This document shows positions 34,795-43,462 of a stretch of DNA of 64,000 nt, in pieces; positions within the stretch are counted from its first letter, which is position 1; every line of letters starts with the position of its first letter. The notes under the pieces were generated by a model. That model worked only from the letters and a program-made list of their open reading frames with translations. It was not told the DNA's origin and did no database searches. A program made the translations under genes and the position numbers. Source of the DNA: Pararhizobium sp. A13 (GTDB lineage Bacteria > Pseudomonadota > Alphaproteobacteria > Rhizobiales > Rhizobiaceae); NCBI RefSeq assembly GCF_040126305.1, contig NZ_CP149510.1, positions 1,189,001-1,253,000 of the forward strand. Direction: 5' to 3'.

Positions 34795-34994
34795 AGACAG
34801 TCCCTTCAGATGAGACTTTCTGTCGTAGGAAACAATGTTCGCGACACGCCGCAACGCCGAAATCGGCAATAATAGCCTACGTTTTAATAGAAATTTCTGT
34901 CCAGAACCCGCTAGCGGCGAGGCGAAGCTCCGCCGAACGAAATCTTCAATCAGGCCCTGAGTTCACATTCCGCGCAGGACTGGAACTGGCAGCT

Positions 34995-36251
34995 TCAGAA
35001 GGATGCGAAAGCAAAAGCCGCCCAACTGATGGCGCTGTCGAGCGCGGCAATACCAACCACCAACTGGACCGCGCGTATCCCCACTGTCTTCAGGTTCTTC
35101 TTCCGCCCGTTCTCGTTTGCACTGGCTTTCTCGAGTTTCTTCAGGCGCGCCCGCTCCGCGACGATTTGCTCCCGCTCCAGCCGACGGGCTTCAAGACGGG
35201 CGTTGATCTTTGCTTCCTTCTTGATGGCCCTGTGCTCAGCGTAAGCGATCACATCGCGATTGCGCATGGTCTCACCCTTGCGCAGGTCCATCTCCCAGGC
35301 ATGATTATAGGCATTCATCATTTCGATCTCCGCAATGCCGGGAGAACAGTAGTAATGCTCGAACATCTTCATGTTGAACGCCAGCACGTCGGCACGGACA
35401 TGGCGGCGGTCGTCACCCCACTGGTTGCGATAGATCCGGGTGACAGCCTCATAGCTCGGGAAGTAGAACAGCTTTTGCTCGTCTTGATGCGTCGTCAGGA
35501 ACTCGTCCAACGCGCTGCGCAATGTCGCCTTCGAAACGGCGTCGGCGGTCATGCAAGAGACCGCACGGAAGGTCGCCGTCAGCGGAATGGGGGAGACGGA
35601 GAAGAGGACCTTGGCATTCGGACGGAAACGCTGGATCAAGCCATAGATCGACCGCAGGTTTGCCAGTGTCTCGGCATGGCTGGCAGTCCTGAATTTATGG
35701 CGATGAGGGTCGTAGGCGTCCGCGGGCACGGCCCTCCAAAAGACTTCCCCCGTCGGCTCATCGTACCACAGCTCGGACAGGCCAAGCGTTATGATGAACA
35801 GTTCAGCCTGATCGAACAGTTCTTTCGTTTCCAGACGAATGCTCTCGTCGTAAGCGTAATCCTCCCCTTTCTTTCCCTGCCAGACGTCAACCGTGGGATG
35901 CTTGTTCAGCCAAGCCCACTCGAACTGCTGGAGAATCGCGAAGGTGTTGACCATGCCGTCACCCATCTTCGTGACATAGGCCTTGTTGTCCCGTTTGTTC
36001 AGGACGTTATAGCCACGGTCGTGGAGATAGGTGCTGATGTTCGTTGCGAAGCAAGAGCCGAAGGCAACGATGGGTGTCGCTTGGGTGACGAACCTCTCGG
36101 ACGGCTTCCAGCCCTTCATGACGTACTCATCGACGGCATTCGGCGTGTTCAGGGAGGTGTCCGTGGGATGAAAATTGGTGTTTGTTCCCCGGTAGAAGCT
36201 GCGTGATGTGCGGCGCGTTTCGCCATCTTGCTCGAAAGCAAACGTCGACAT
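34995..36251 (-). CDS. GSCFA-domain protein
   Basis: 418 residues. The name-giving motif appears as IVAFGSCFATNISTYLHDRG near residue 65, followed by an SGNH/GDSL-like segment LFIITLGLSELWYDEPTGEV and a later KVLFSVSPIPLTATFR. GSCFA domains are predicted to be related to SGNH-type esterases and are often encoded near polysaccharide genes. After the domain there is a long charged helical region (RAIKKEAKINARLEARRLER) and a C-terminal membrane segment (VQLVVGIAALDSAISWAAFA), which would tether it to the inner membrane. Substrate unknown; O-acyl group editing of a polymer is a plausible guess. The ATG at 36251 follows GGGGAGAG. Confidence 0.85.
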   Translation of the reverse strand: MSTFAFEQDGETRRTSRSFYRGTNTNFHPTDTSLNTPNAVDEYVMKGWKPSERFVTQATPIVAFGSCFATNISTYLHDRGYNVLNKRDNKAYVTKMGDGMVNTFAILQQFEWAWLNKHPTVDVWQGKKGEDYAYDESIRLETKELFDQAELFIITLGLSELWYDEPTGEVFWRAVPADAYDPHRHKFRTASHAETLANLRSIYGLIQRFRPNAKVLFSVSPIPLTATFRAVSCMTADAVSKATLRSALDEFLTTHQDEQKLFYFPSYEAVTRIYRNQWGDDRRHVRADVLAFNMKMFEHYYCSPGIAEIEMMNAYNHAWEMDLRKGETMRNRDVIAYAEHRAIKKEAKINARLEARRLEREQIVAERARLKKLEKASANENGRKKNLKTVGIRAVQLVVGIAALDSAISWAAFAFASF

Positions 36252-36630
36252 CAATACTCTCCCCGACTGTATCTAAGGTGCGCTGCAACCAATACCCGAT
36301 GCGACATGTTTTTGTCCATGCCTACATGCAGGTACAATGGAGAAACATTGCGACAAATTTCGTTGGGATATCGACGCAGAAGAAATGTCGCACCCGCACG
36401 GCAATCGTCCAGTTTTCACGTTTCCAATGTCTTCGAGGGGATGAGAGAGTACATCGCCTGGGTCGGGAACGATATTCAGAATATGACGATCCGAGTGTTC
36501 GAGATGCCCATCTCTTCCGGTAACGGTCGGGCGAGGATCCTCACCGCAGCGACTTTCCGGGTGCTCGCCGGCCAGGCGGCGACCGGTAAATGTATGATAA
36601 GGCGTGGAAATCTTACAAGTCGAGGGGGAA
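36252..36630. other. Non-coding gap before tRNA-Ala
   Basis: About 380 nt between the GSCFA gene and tRNA-Ala. It holds the presumed GSCFA promoter. Short reading frames here show no signal, family motif or ribosome-binding site. I see no stable hairpin or repeat. Confidence 0.4.
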
Positions 36631-36706
<76 letters not shown>

Positions 36707-36910
36707 ATTTTTGGGTCCGGCGATGCCGGTTCCGGGAAGTCCGTCCGAACTGTTCGTCCGGTCGGGTGGCGGCTTCATACTTCTGCTTTTTGCAGATGGC
36801 AAGCCGAAAAACACAAGCGGGCAAGTTTTTATCGGATGAGCCCGGAACTTGCGTCCGCGTGGCCGGTTGAAAACCCCGCGCGGACGCCATTTGCGTGAAT
36901 TATGAGAGGT

Positions 36911-37300
36911 TTAGACCTCGTCGTCGTCGTCCGAAACGCCGATCAGATCGGAAAGGCCGTCTTCGTCTTCGTCGTCTTCCTCGAGGAAGGTATCGTCGTC
37001 GTCACCTTCGATTTCGACATCGTCGTCGCCCAGATCCGGAAGATCGTCGCCGCCGGCTGCTTCGCCGTCGGCATCCTCGAGCGAAACCAGCTCGACTTCC
37101 GTGTTTTCGGCGTCGACTTCCTGGATCTCGTCCTCCTCGGCAGCCTTTTCCAGCACCTTGGCGACGGAGGTCTCTTCGAAGAAGGACAACGGGTAGGATT
37201 TGCCGGTGTAGGGAGAAACGATCGGATCCTTGTTCAGGTCGTAGAACTTACGGCCCGTTTCCGGATCGATGCGTTTTGTTCCAAGTTCCGCTTTTGCCAC
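36911..37300 (-). CDS. FYDLN-acid domain protein (TIGR02300 type)
   Basis: 129 residues. The N-terminal FYDLN domain (AKAELGTKRIDPETGRKFYD then LNKDPIVSPYTG) is followed by a long acidic tail of Asp and Glu. In most family members this domain has CPNC and CP motifs like a zinc ribbon; here those positions are DPETG and SPYTG, with no Cys, so a zinc-binding role appears lost. The family is almost restricted to alphaproteobacteria and has no proven role. The GTG at 37300 with AGAGG upstream is the likely start, 12 codons after the ATG at 37336. Confidence 0.85.
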   Translation of the reverse strand: MAKAELGTKRIDPETGRKFYDLNKDPIVSPYTGKSYPLSFFEETSVAKVLEKAAEEDEIQEVDAENTEVELVSLEDADGEAAGGDDLPDLGDDDVEIEGDDDDTFLEEDDEDEDGLSDLIGVSDDDDEV

Positions 37301-37494
37301 AGTCAAAGCCTCTTGAATGGCCGGGGTTACCGGCATTTGCCGGAATACCGGCGTTGAACGTGAAATGAATTAGCCGGTCCCCATAATCGTCTTGGCCTGA
37401 TCTGTCAAAGCCTAACTTATCCGGATGTTCCGGCCGCCGAATCGCTAGCTCATGACTTTCCATGAAGGACAGGCATGAAGGAAGGGCAAGTGCG

Positions 37495-37701
37495 ATGTCG
37501 GCCGGCTTTTTCGAGCGGTCATGGAACGCGGGCGGAAGACGTGCGCTCTCGGTTGGCAATCCTCTCGATTTTCCGCTAACAAGCCGCCACGACGACACCG
37601 GCATTGCAAGGACACGTATGATCATCGCCAACGACAGGCCCGCAGCTGCGTTTCCAAATGCCGGTCAAACGATTGGCGTGAAGGGCGCCTTCTCGGCGTG
37701 A
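37495..37701 (+). CDS. Possible small protein coupled to the M74-like peptidase
   Basis: 68-residue reading frame, preceded by GAAGGAAGGG, whose TGA overlaps the GTG start of the peptidase gene (GTGA). Third-position GC is moderately high, as in real genes here. It has no recognisable motif or membrane segment. It may be a true leader protein or a chance frame; only the overlap and the ribosome-binding site favour it. Confidence 0.3.
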   Translation: MSAGFFERSWNAGGRRALSVGNPLDFPLTSRHDDTGIARTRMIIANDRPAAAFPNAGQTIGVKGAFSA

Positions 37702-38549
37702 TCGCGGACGCCGCAGGCGAAAAAACGGCCGGCACGTGGAGTTGGACGTCCGTTCGCCGTGCTTTCCTTCTTATGGTTCTGACATTGCTGACCCAGATCG
37801 GCGGGGTCGCGTTCCTTGCGGGCATCTGGATCTCCTGCATTGCGAAAATCTCGGGGCGTTTCACAAAGCTGGCGGTGTTTCTCGGTCTCTATGCGGCTGC
37901 GACCGTTGCTGCGCACCAAGTCGCTCCCCTGTTCGGACGGGTTCCCCTGCCATGTTTCAGCGGGAACACACCGCTAAAGCTCCAATCTCCTCTCTACTGC
38001 GTTCTCAACCGAAATTACGTGACCGGTGACGTGCTGCGCGTCGCCGATGCCCTGTCCCGATATATGGCGGGGGCATTTCCTGCGACCGTCACGCTGGCGC
38101 TCGATGCCAATTTTCCGTTTCTGGACGGCTTCCCGCTTCTTCCGCACCTTTCGCACAACGACGGACGGAAGCTGGACATAGCGTTCTATTATCGAGGAAA
38201 AGCCGGTGATGCGATGAACGGGCGAACGCGGTCGCCGATCGGCTATTTCGCTTTCGAACAGGCCAGTGCCGGCGCCCCGCTTCCCTGCGACGGGCGCAAT
38301 GATCTATTGACCTTCCGCTGGAACCTCGGATTCCTTCAACCTCTTTTTGCTGATTGGCATCTGGACGAAGAGCGGACTAAGGCAGCGGTCCAGTGGCTGT
38401 CCTCCGATGGCCGAAGAATGGGCGTCGAGAAGATATTCATCGAGCAGCATCTTGCACAAAGGCTCGCGGTGGAGAACGGTATTGTACGATTCCAGGGCTG
38501 CAGAGCGGCCCGCCACGACGATCACATCCACTTCCAGGTAGCAGAATGA
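37698..38549 (+). CDS. M74/LAS-type murein endopeptidase-like protein
   Basis: 283 residues with two hydrophobic N-terminal segments ([41 protein letters not shown]) and an extracytoplasmic domain. The metal ligands of LAS-fold peptidases (MepA, VanX, D-Ala-D-Ala carboxypeptidases) are visible: His153 and Asp160 in SHNDGRKLD, and His276-x-His278 in DDHIHF. A peptidoglycan cross-link or side-chain hydrolase is therefore likely. The domain lacks the classical MepA N-terminal region, so it is a distant member. The start (GTG 37698) is uncertain; ATG 37773 is an alternative. Its stop overlaps the cmk start (ATGA), so the two are translationally coupled. Confidence 0.75.
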   Translation: MIADAAGEKTAGTWSWTSVRRAFLLMVLTLLTQIGGVAFLAGIWISCIAKISGRFTKLAVFLGLYAAATVAAHQVAPLFGRVPLPCFSGNTPLKLQSPLYCVLNRNYVTGDVLRVADALSRYMAGAFPATVTLALDANFPFLDGFPLLPHLSHNDGRKLDIAFYYRGKAGDAMNGRTRSPIGYFAFEQASAGAPLPCDGRNDLLTFRWNLGFLQPLFADWHLDEERTKAAVQWLSSDGRRMGVEKIFIEQHLAQRLAVENGIVRFQGCRAARHDDHIHFQVAE

Positions 38550-39178
38550 CATTCATCATTGCCATCGACGGTCCCGCGGCTGCGGGCAAGGGAACTCTGT
38601 CGCGCCGGATTGCAGAGGACTATGGCTTTCACCATCTCGATACCGGGCTGACCTATCGCGCCACTGCCAAGGCCCTGCTCGATGCGGGCCTGCCGCTCGA
38701 CGACGAGCTGCTGGCCGAGGAGATGGCGCGCGAGGTCGAGCTTGCCGGGCTTGATCGTGCCGTCCTTTCGGTCCATTCCATCGGCGAGGCGGCGTCGAAG
38801 ATCGCGGTGATGCCGCTCGTCCGCCAGGCACTGGTCGAGGCGCAGCGTGCGTTTTCGAAGCGTGAGCCGGGCGCGGTGCTCGACGGCCGCGACATCGGCA
38901 CGGTTGTCTGCCCCGATGCGCCGGTGAAACTCTATGTCACGGCGTCCCCTGAAGTCAGGGCGCGCCGCCGCTTCGACGAGATCGTGGCAAACGGCATTCC
39001 GGCCGATTATCTGGAGATCCTGGCCGACATCGTCAAGCGTGACGAACGCGACATGGGCCGCGCCGACAGCCCGCTTCGCCCGGCCGACGACGCGCACTTG
39101 CTTGATACGTCCGAAATGAGTATAGAGGCCGCATTCTTGGCGGCGAAGAGCATCATCGATGCCGCATTGAAGCACTAA
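38546..39178 (+). CDS. cmk: Cytidylate kinase
   Basis: CMP/dCMP kinase, 210 residues, needed to recycle CMP released by RNA decay. The P-loop is [18 protein letters not shown], then [35 protein letters not shown] and RDERDMGR. The ATG overlaps the previous gene's stop; the frame upstream of it is unrelated. In other Rhizobiaceae this gene follows aroA and precedes rpsA; here the peptidase gene takes the upstream place. Confidence 0.96.
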   Translation: MTFIIAIDGPAAAGKGTLSRRIAEDYGFHHLDTGLTYRATAKALLDAGLPLDDELLAEEMAREVELAGLDRAVLSVHSIGEAASKIAVMPLVRQALVEAQRAFSKREPGAVLDGRDIGTVVCPDAPVKLYVTASPEVRARRRFDEIVANGIPADYLEILADIVKRDERDMGRADSPLRPADDAHLLDTSEMSIEAAFLAAKSIIDAALKH

Positions 39179-39276
39179 GCAGGTTCGGAAAAGTGCATCA
39201 CGGTTTTCCGATCAAAACCTGCGACGGAATATAAAGCTCAGCAAATGACGCGTTGGCTTGCCAACGCAAATTTGCT
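39179..39276. repeat. Two tandem palindromes between cmk and rpsA
   Basis: First palindrome 39179-39223: outer arms GCAGGTT/AACCTGC, inner CGGAAAA/TTTTCCG. Second palindrome 39240-39276: outer AGCAAAT/ATTTGCT, inner GCGTTGGC (39250-39257)/GCCAACGC (39260-39267). Both are long and mostly perfect. They lie in the rpsA leader or promoter region, and the first starts at the cmk stop. They may be intergenic repetitive elements; the first could also end cmk transcription. Confidence 0.55.
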
Positions 39277-39399
39277 TAGTCCGAGACACCATCCCCGCGC
39301 CGGATTTGCTCCCCATCTGAATGGGAGCGGATGGATTTCGGACAGGTTCAACACCAACCCCCGGCGCCTGTGCCCCATGAAGGCACATCAGGAGTATTC

Positions 39400-41103
39400 A
39401 TGTCTCAAGCTAACCCCACCCGCGACGATTTCGCCGCCCTGCTGCAGGAATCCTTTGCCACGCAGGATCTTGCCGAAGGCTACGTCACCAAGGGTATTGT
39501 TACGGCCATCGAGAAGGACGTCGCGATCGTCGACGTCGGTCTGAAGGTCGAAGGCCGCATCGCTCTCAAGGAATTCGGCGCCAAGGCCAAGGACGGCACG
39601 CTGAAGGTCGGCGATGAAGTCGAAGTCTATGTCGAGCGCATCGAAAACGCGCTGGGCGAAGCTGTTCTGTCGCGCGAGAAGGCTCGCCGCGAAGAGAGCT
39701 GGGTCCGCCTCGAAGTCAAGTTCGAAGCCGGCGAACGCGTCGAAGGCGTCATCTTCAACCAGGTCAAGGGTGGTTTCACCGTCGATCTCGATGGTGCCGT
39801 TGCCTTCCTGCCGCGCTCCCAGGTCGACATCCGTCCGATCCGCGACGTCACGCCGCTGATGCACAACCCGCAGCCCTTCGAAATCCTCAAGATGGACAAG
39901 CGCCGTGGCAACATCGTCGTGTCGCGCCGCACGGTTCTTGAAGAGTCGCGTGCTGAACAGCGTTCGGAAATCGTCCAGAACCTCGAAGAAGGCCAGGTTG
40001 TTGACGGCGTCGTCAAGAACATCACCGATTACGGTGCGTTCGTTGACCTCGGCGGCATCGACGGCCTGCTGCACGTCACCGACATGGCATGGCGCCGCGT
40101 CAACCATCCGTCGGAAATCCTGAACATCGGCCAGCAGGTCAAGGTTCAGATCATCCGCATCAACCAGGAAACCCACCGCATCTCGCTCGGCATGAAGCAG
40201 CTCGAGTCGGATCCGTGGGATGGCATCGGTGCCAAGTACCCGGTCGGCAAGAAGATCTCCGGTACCGTCACCAACATCACCGACTACGGTGCATTCGTAG
40301 AGCTGGAACCGGGCATCGAAGGCCTGATCCACATCTCCGAAATGTCCTGGACCAAGAAGAACGTACATCCCGGCAAAATCCTGTCCACGACGCAGGAAGT
40401 CGACGTTGTCGTTCTCGAAGTCGACCCGACCAAGCGCCGCATCTCGCTCGGCCTCAAGCAGACGCTCGAGAACCCGTGGCAAGCCTTCGCGCACAGCCAT
40501 CCGGCTGGCACGGAAGTTGAAGGCGAAGTCAAGAACAAGACCGAATTCGGCCTGTTCATCGGTCTCGACGGTGATGTCGACGGCATGGTGCATCTGTCCG
40601 ATCTCGACTGGAACCGTCCGGGCGAGCAGGTCATCGAGGAATACAACAAGGGCGACGTCGTCAAGGCTGTCGTTCTCGATGTGGACGTCGAAAAGGAGCG
40701 CATCTCGCTCGGCATCAAGCAGCTCGGCAAGGATGCGGTCGGCGACGCCGCTGCTTCCGGCGATCTGCGCAAGAACGCTGTCGTCTCGTGCGAAGTCATC
40801 GCCATCAACGATGGTGGCATCGAAGTGAAGCTCGTCAACCACGAAGACCTCACCTCGTTCATCCGCCGTGCCGATCTGTCGCGTGACCGCGACGAGCAGC
40901 GTCCGGAGCGTTTCTCCGTTGGTCAGGTTGTTGACGCTCGCGTCACCAACTTCTCCAAGAAGGACCGCAAGGTCATGCTGTCGATCAAGGCGCTTGAAAT
41001 CGCTGAAGAGAAGGAAGCCGTCGCACAGTTCGGTTCGTCCGACTCGGGCGCTTCGCTCGGCGACATCCTCGGCGCGGCTCTGAAGAACCGCTCGGGCGAA
41101 TAA
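39400..41103 (+). CDS. rpsA: 30S ribosomal protein S1
   Basis: 567 residues with six S1 OB-fold repeats. Recurrent motifs are seen: GIVTAIEKDVAIVDVGLKVE (repeat 1), GVIFNQVKGGFTVDLDGAVA (2), GVVKNITDYGAFVDLGGIDG (3), GTVTNITDYGAFVELEPGIE (4), GEVKNKTEFGLFIGLDGDVD (5) and a divergent sixth. S1 melts structured mRNAs on the 30S subunit and binds upstream U-rich leaders. The start at 39400 follows CAGGAG. S1 leaders are often autoregulated; the palindromes upstream are candidates only. Confidence 0.98.
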   Translation: MSQANPTRDDFAALLQESFATQDLAEGYVTKGIVTAIEKDVAIVDVGLKVEGRIALKEFGAKAKDGTLKVGDEVEVYVERIENALGEAVLSREKARREESWVRLEVKFEAGERVEGVIFNQVKGGFTVDLDGAVAFLPRSQVDIRPIRDVTPLMHNPQPFEILKMDKRRGNIVVSRRTVLEESRAEQRSEIVQNLEEGQVVDGVVKNITDYGAFVDLGGIDGLLHVTDMAWRRVNHPSEILNIGQQVKVQIIRINQETHRISLGMKQLESDPWDGIGAKYPVGKKISGTVTNITDYGAFVELEPGIEGLIHISEMSWTKKNVHPGKILSTTQEVDVVVLEVDPTKRRISLGLKQTLENPWQAFAHSHPAGTEVEGEVKNKTEFGLFIGLDGDVDGMVHLSDLDWNRPGEQVIEEYNKGDVVKAVVLDVDVEKERISLGIKQLGKDAVGDAAASGDLRKNAVVSCEVIAINDGGIEVKLVNHEDLTSFIRRADLSRDRDEQRPERFSVGQVVDARVTNFSKKDRKVMLSIKALEIAEEKEAVAQFGSSDSGASLGDILGAALKNRSGE

Positions 41104-41126
41104 GCCTTAGGCCTTATGAATAAAGA

Positions 41127-41159
41127 AGCCCGCGGAAAGCGATTTCCGCGGGCTTTTTC
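41127..41159 (+). terminator. Rho-independent terminator after rpsA
   Basis: 12-bp stem AGCCCGCGGAAA (41127-41138) with TTTCCGCGGGCT (41143-41154), GCGA tetraloop, then TTTTC. Strong. Confidence 0.92.
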
Positions 41160-41185
41160 GTATCCGGATCTACCGGCAGCTTCCG

Positions 41186-43090
41186 CTAGCCGAGCCCGCC
41201 CATGCGCTGGTAGAGATCGTAGGCATCCGCCGCGGTTTCCGTCTCGTCCTCGTCGCCTACGGCGTCGGGTTCTGCGGCATGATGCTCGTTTTCGTGCCCC
41301 TGGGCATCGTTTTTTCCGCGCTCGTCGCGCTGCTCGTCATCGGCAAAAGACGCCTGCTCCTCGTCCCTCGTCTTTTTGCTCTGCCCATCCTCGGTTTTTG
41401 CCGGCAGATAGGGGATCATCGCGAAGGGGATGGCATCTCTTGCTAGGCCGCTTTCCGGCTGCCGCGGTATCTGGGCTTCGCGCCCGCTTTCCTCGACGAC
41501 GGAGGGATGGGGAAATGCCGGCCGGCTCGCCGCCTTCTCCTCCGGCACATTGAGCAGCGCGCTCCAGGTGTCGGCTTCAAGTCCAAGCGGTTCCGTCCGC
41601 TCGGCTAGGTCACCGGTGAGCAGGGCCGTATCCGGCGGCATCACGGCATCGTCCGCCGTCTGAAGCTGTGCGAACAACGCTTCGGCACCCATATCGGCCG
41701 TCTCGCCTGCCAGCGTGGCAAAAAGCGTTTCCGGTGCTGGGTCTGCTGATCCTTCGGGCAGCGGCATGGCTTCGACCAGTGTTTTCAGCGTCTCGACCAG
41801 CGTCTTTTCGGATTGCGATGTTTCGGATTCGAATGCTGCGGATTGACTCTCGACTGCAGGCGCAAAGGATCGTGGCTCCAGTTCTGCGTGCAGCTCCCAT
41901 TCGCCGAGATCGTGGCCTTTGAAACCCTCGACCTCGTCGCGATGCTGCTGCATGTCGGCGGACCGGATGGTGTCCGCCCGAACGTCCAGCTCGGCAGCGG
42001 TGCTATTCTTCAGGGGCGCCGCGTTCGTACCCTCAGTCGTCTGCGGCGTAGCCTGCTGCTTGTCTCCGGTCGCCGACGCGTTGGTGGTCCACTGTCCCGT
42101 CTGGATCGGCTGCTCCGGTGTCTCGATCGAGCCGGTTTGCTCCAAGATATCGAGCCTCAGTTCCTGCTCCAGATCGATCTTTATCTGGCTATCGATGTCG
42201 CCGATGGCGATGGCCGCCACCAGCGACAGCGCCTGCGAATCGGCGGCGAGAAAGGCGGCAGCTGCCCGCAGCAAAGGGATCGTCTCGGAGTTCGCCCTGG
42301 CTGGCTGTTGCGGCTGAGCGCCTGCGGCAGCTGTGTCGTTGCCGCGCGGTGTTTGAGCCCTCACCGGCTGTTCGCCCCGGCTGTTCTCCGGGAGGATGCT
42401 TGGCTCGCTTTCGCTTTCTTTCGCAGCAGCAGCCGGCACCACGATCTCGTCTTCGTCGCCAAAGGCCTTCTTCAGGGCGGCCTGCAGCAGGCCTGGATCG
42501 GTCACCGTCGCCGGTGCCGCAAGCAGCGGCTGCGCCATCGACAGCGGCACCGGGCGGCCCGGCACGCTCCCTTGTGCTTGGGACACGGCGAGCGCCGCAG
42601 CCGGTTTTCCATCGGACTGGCTGATCACCGGCCGCGCAACCGCAGTTGGCGTAAAAAATTTCTCCGGCAGACGTGGCGCGTCTATGACCGACGGACCCTT
42701 CAGCGCCTCCGCGAGAATCCGGAGTGAGACTGCGAGATCACGCTGTCCGAGCTGCTTTTCCAGGGCGAGCCGCGCCGCCGGCGGCAACGTTTCCAGGAAG
42801 ACCGCAAGCCGCTTGGTAAAATCACGCAGGGTTTCTTGCGGCAGCGGCGGAAATTTGAGGGTTCTTGCCAGAGTGTCCAACAGCCGGATCAGTGCTTCCT
42901 TCGGCAGCGGTTCGCTGCCGATGAGGTGGCGGTTCAGCGTCTCCAGGATCTTGAGCACCGCCTCCGACTGGTTTCCGGAGATTCGCAGCGGTACGCCCAG
43001 CGGCTGCACCTTTGGGGCCGTGGTTTCCACCACGGCTGCCGCCTGCGCGGTGACTGCCGATGTCTTGACTGTGAGAATGGGCGTCAGCAT
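41186..43090 (-). CDS. Large unknown acidic protein (A)
   Basis: 634 residues, no signal peptide, no membrane segment. The N-terminal 150 residues are helical (GNQSEAVLKILETLNRHLIG; LPKEALIRLLDTLARTLKFP; TLPPAARLALEKQLGQRDLA). The middle is low complexity rich in Ala, Gln, Pro, Glu, and the last 60 residues are charged and acidic (KTRDEEQASFADDEQRDERG then ...ETETAADAYDLYQRMGGLG). The build resembles the export-regulating hook-length proteins (FliK type), but the FliK C-terminal core is not visible. I do not recognise the family. It lies near a second large acidic unknown (45282-46586) and divergent from nadV. Confidence 0.7.
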   Translation of the reverse strand: MLTPILTVKTSAVTAQAAAVVETTAPKVQPLGVPLRISGNQSEAVLKILETLNRHLIGSEPLPKEALIRLLDTLARTLKFPPLPQETLRDFTKRLAVFLETLPPAARLALEKQLGQRDLAVSLRILAEALKGPSVIDAPRLPEKFFTPTAVARPVISQSDGKPAAALAVSQAQGSVPGRPVPLSMAQPLLAAPATVTDPGLLQAALKKAFGDEDEIVVPAAAAKESESEPSILPENSRGEQPVRAQTPRGNDTAAAGAQPQQPARANSETIPLLRAAAAFLAADSQALSLVAAIAIGDIDSQIKIDLEQELRLDILEQTGSIETPEQPIQTGQWTTNASATGDKQQATPQTTEGTNAAPLKNSTAAELDVRADTIRSADMQQHRDEVEGFKGHDLGEWELHAELEPRSFAPAVESQSAAFESETSQSEKTLVETLKTLVEAMPLPEGSADPAPETLFATLAGETADMGAEALFAQLQTADDAVMPPDTALLTGDLAERTEPLGLEADTWSALLNVPEEKAASRPAFPHPSVVEESGREAQIPRQPESGLARDAIPFAMIPYLPAKTEDGQSKKTRDEEQASFADDEQRDERGKNDAQGHENEHHAAEPDAVGDEDETETAADAYDLYQRMGGLG

Positions 43091-43462
43091 CGCAATCTCC
43101 GTCAGGTTCGGGTTGAGGGCAGAAGGACCGTGTCTATTTGCTGCGCGCCGGCCATCGAGCCGGATGAGATCAAGCGGATGTCGAAGGAAAAGGGCGCTTC
43201 ATGCGCATGCCCGACGGCTCGTTCACGGCCTGACCAGACTGCGGCGGCTGCTGCGGAACCACGAATGGCCGAGCATTTTATAGATAGATGTTAGCCGAGA
43301 ATGGTTGACAGAATATTAACCATACTGCGCGGCGCGAGGAGAATTCAGCCGGACCGCGCGGCGGCCTTTGCGCTTGCCGCCTTTTGCCCGGTCGCGTACA
43401 TCTTTGCCGCTGCCCGCGGTTGATCGCGCGGCGGACTTGGAATTGCTTTCGGGGGGAATGCG
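43091..43462. promoter_or_regulatory. Divergent regulatory gap between unknown protein A and nadV
   Basis: 372 nt without a gene. An inverted repeat ATGGTT-N11-AACCAT (43301-43323) contains TTGACA on the plus strand (43305-43310), so it is a candidate operator/promoter for nadV. On the minus strand the AT-rich TATAAAAT (around 43276-43283) may be the -10 of the opposite gene. Regulators are not known; NAD genes are often under NrtR or NiaR but no such box is claimed. Confidence 0.35.
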
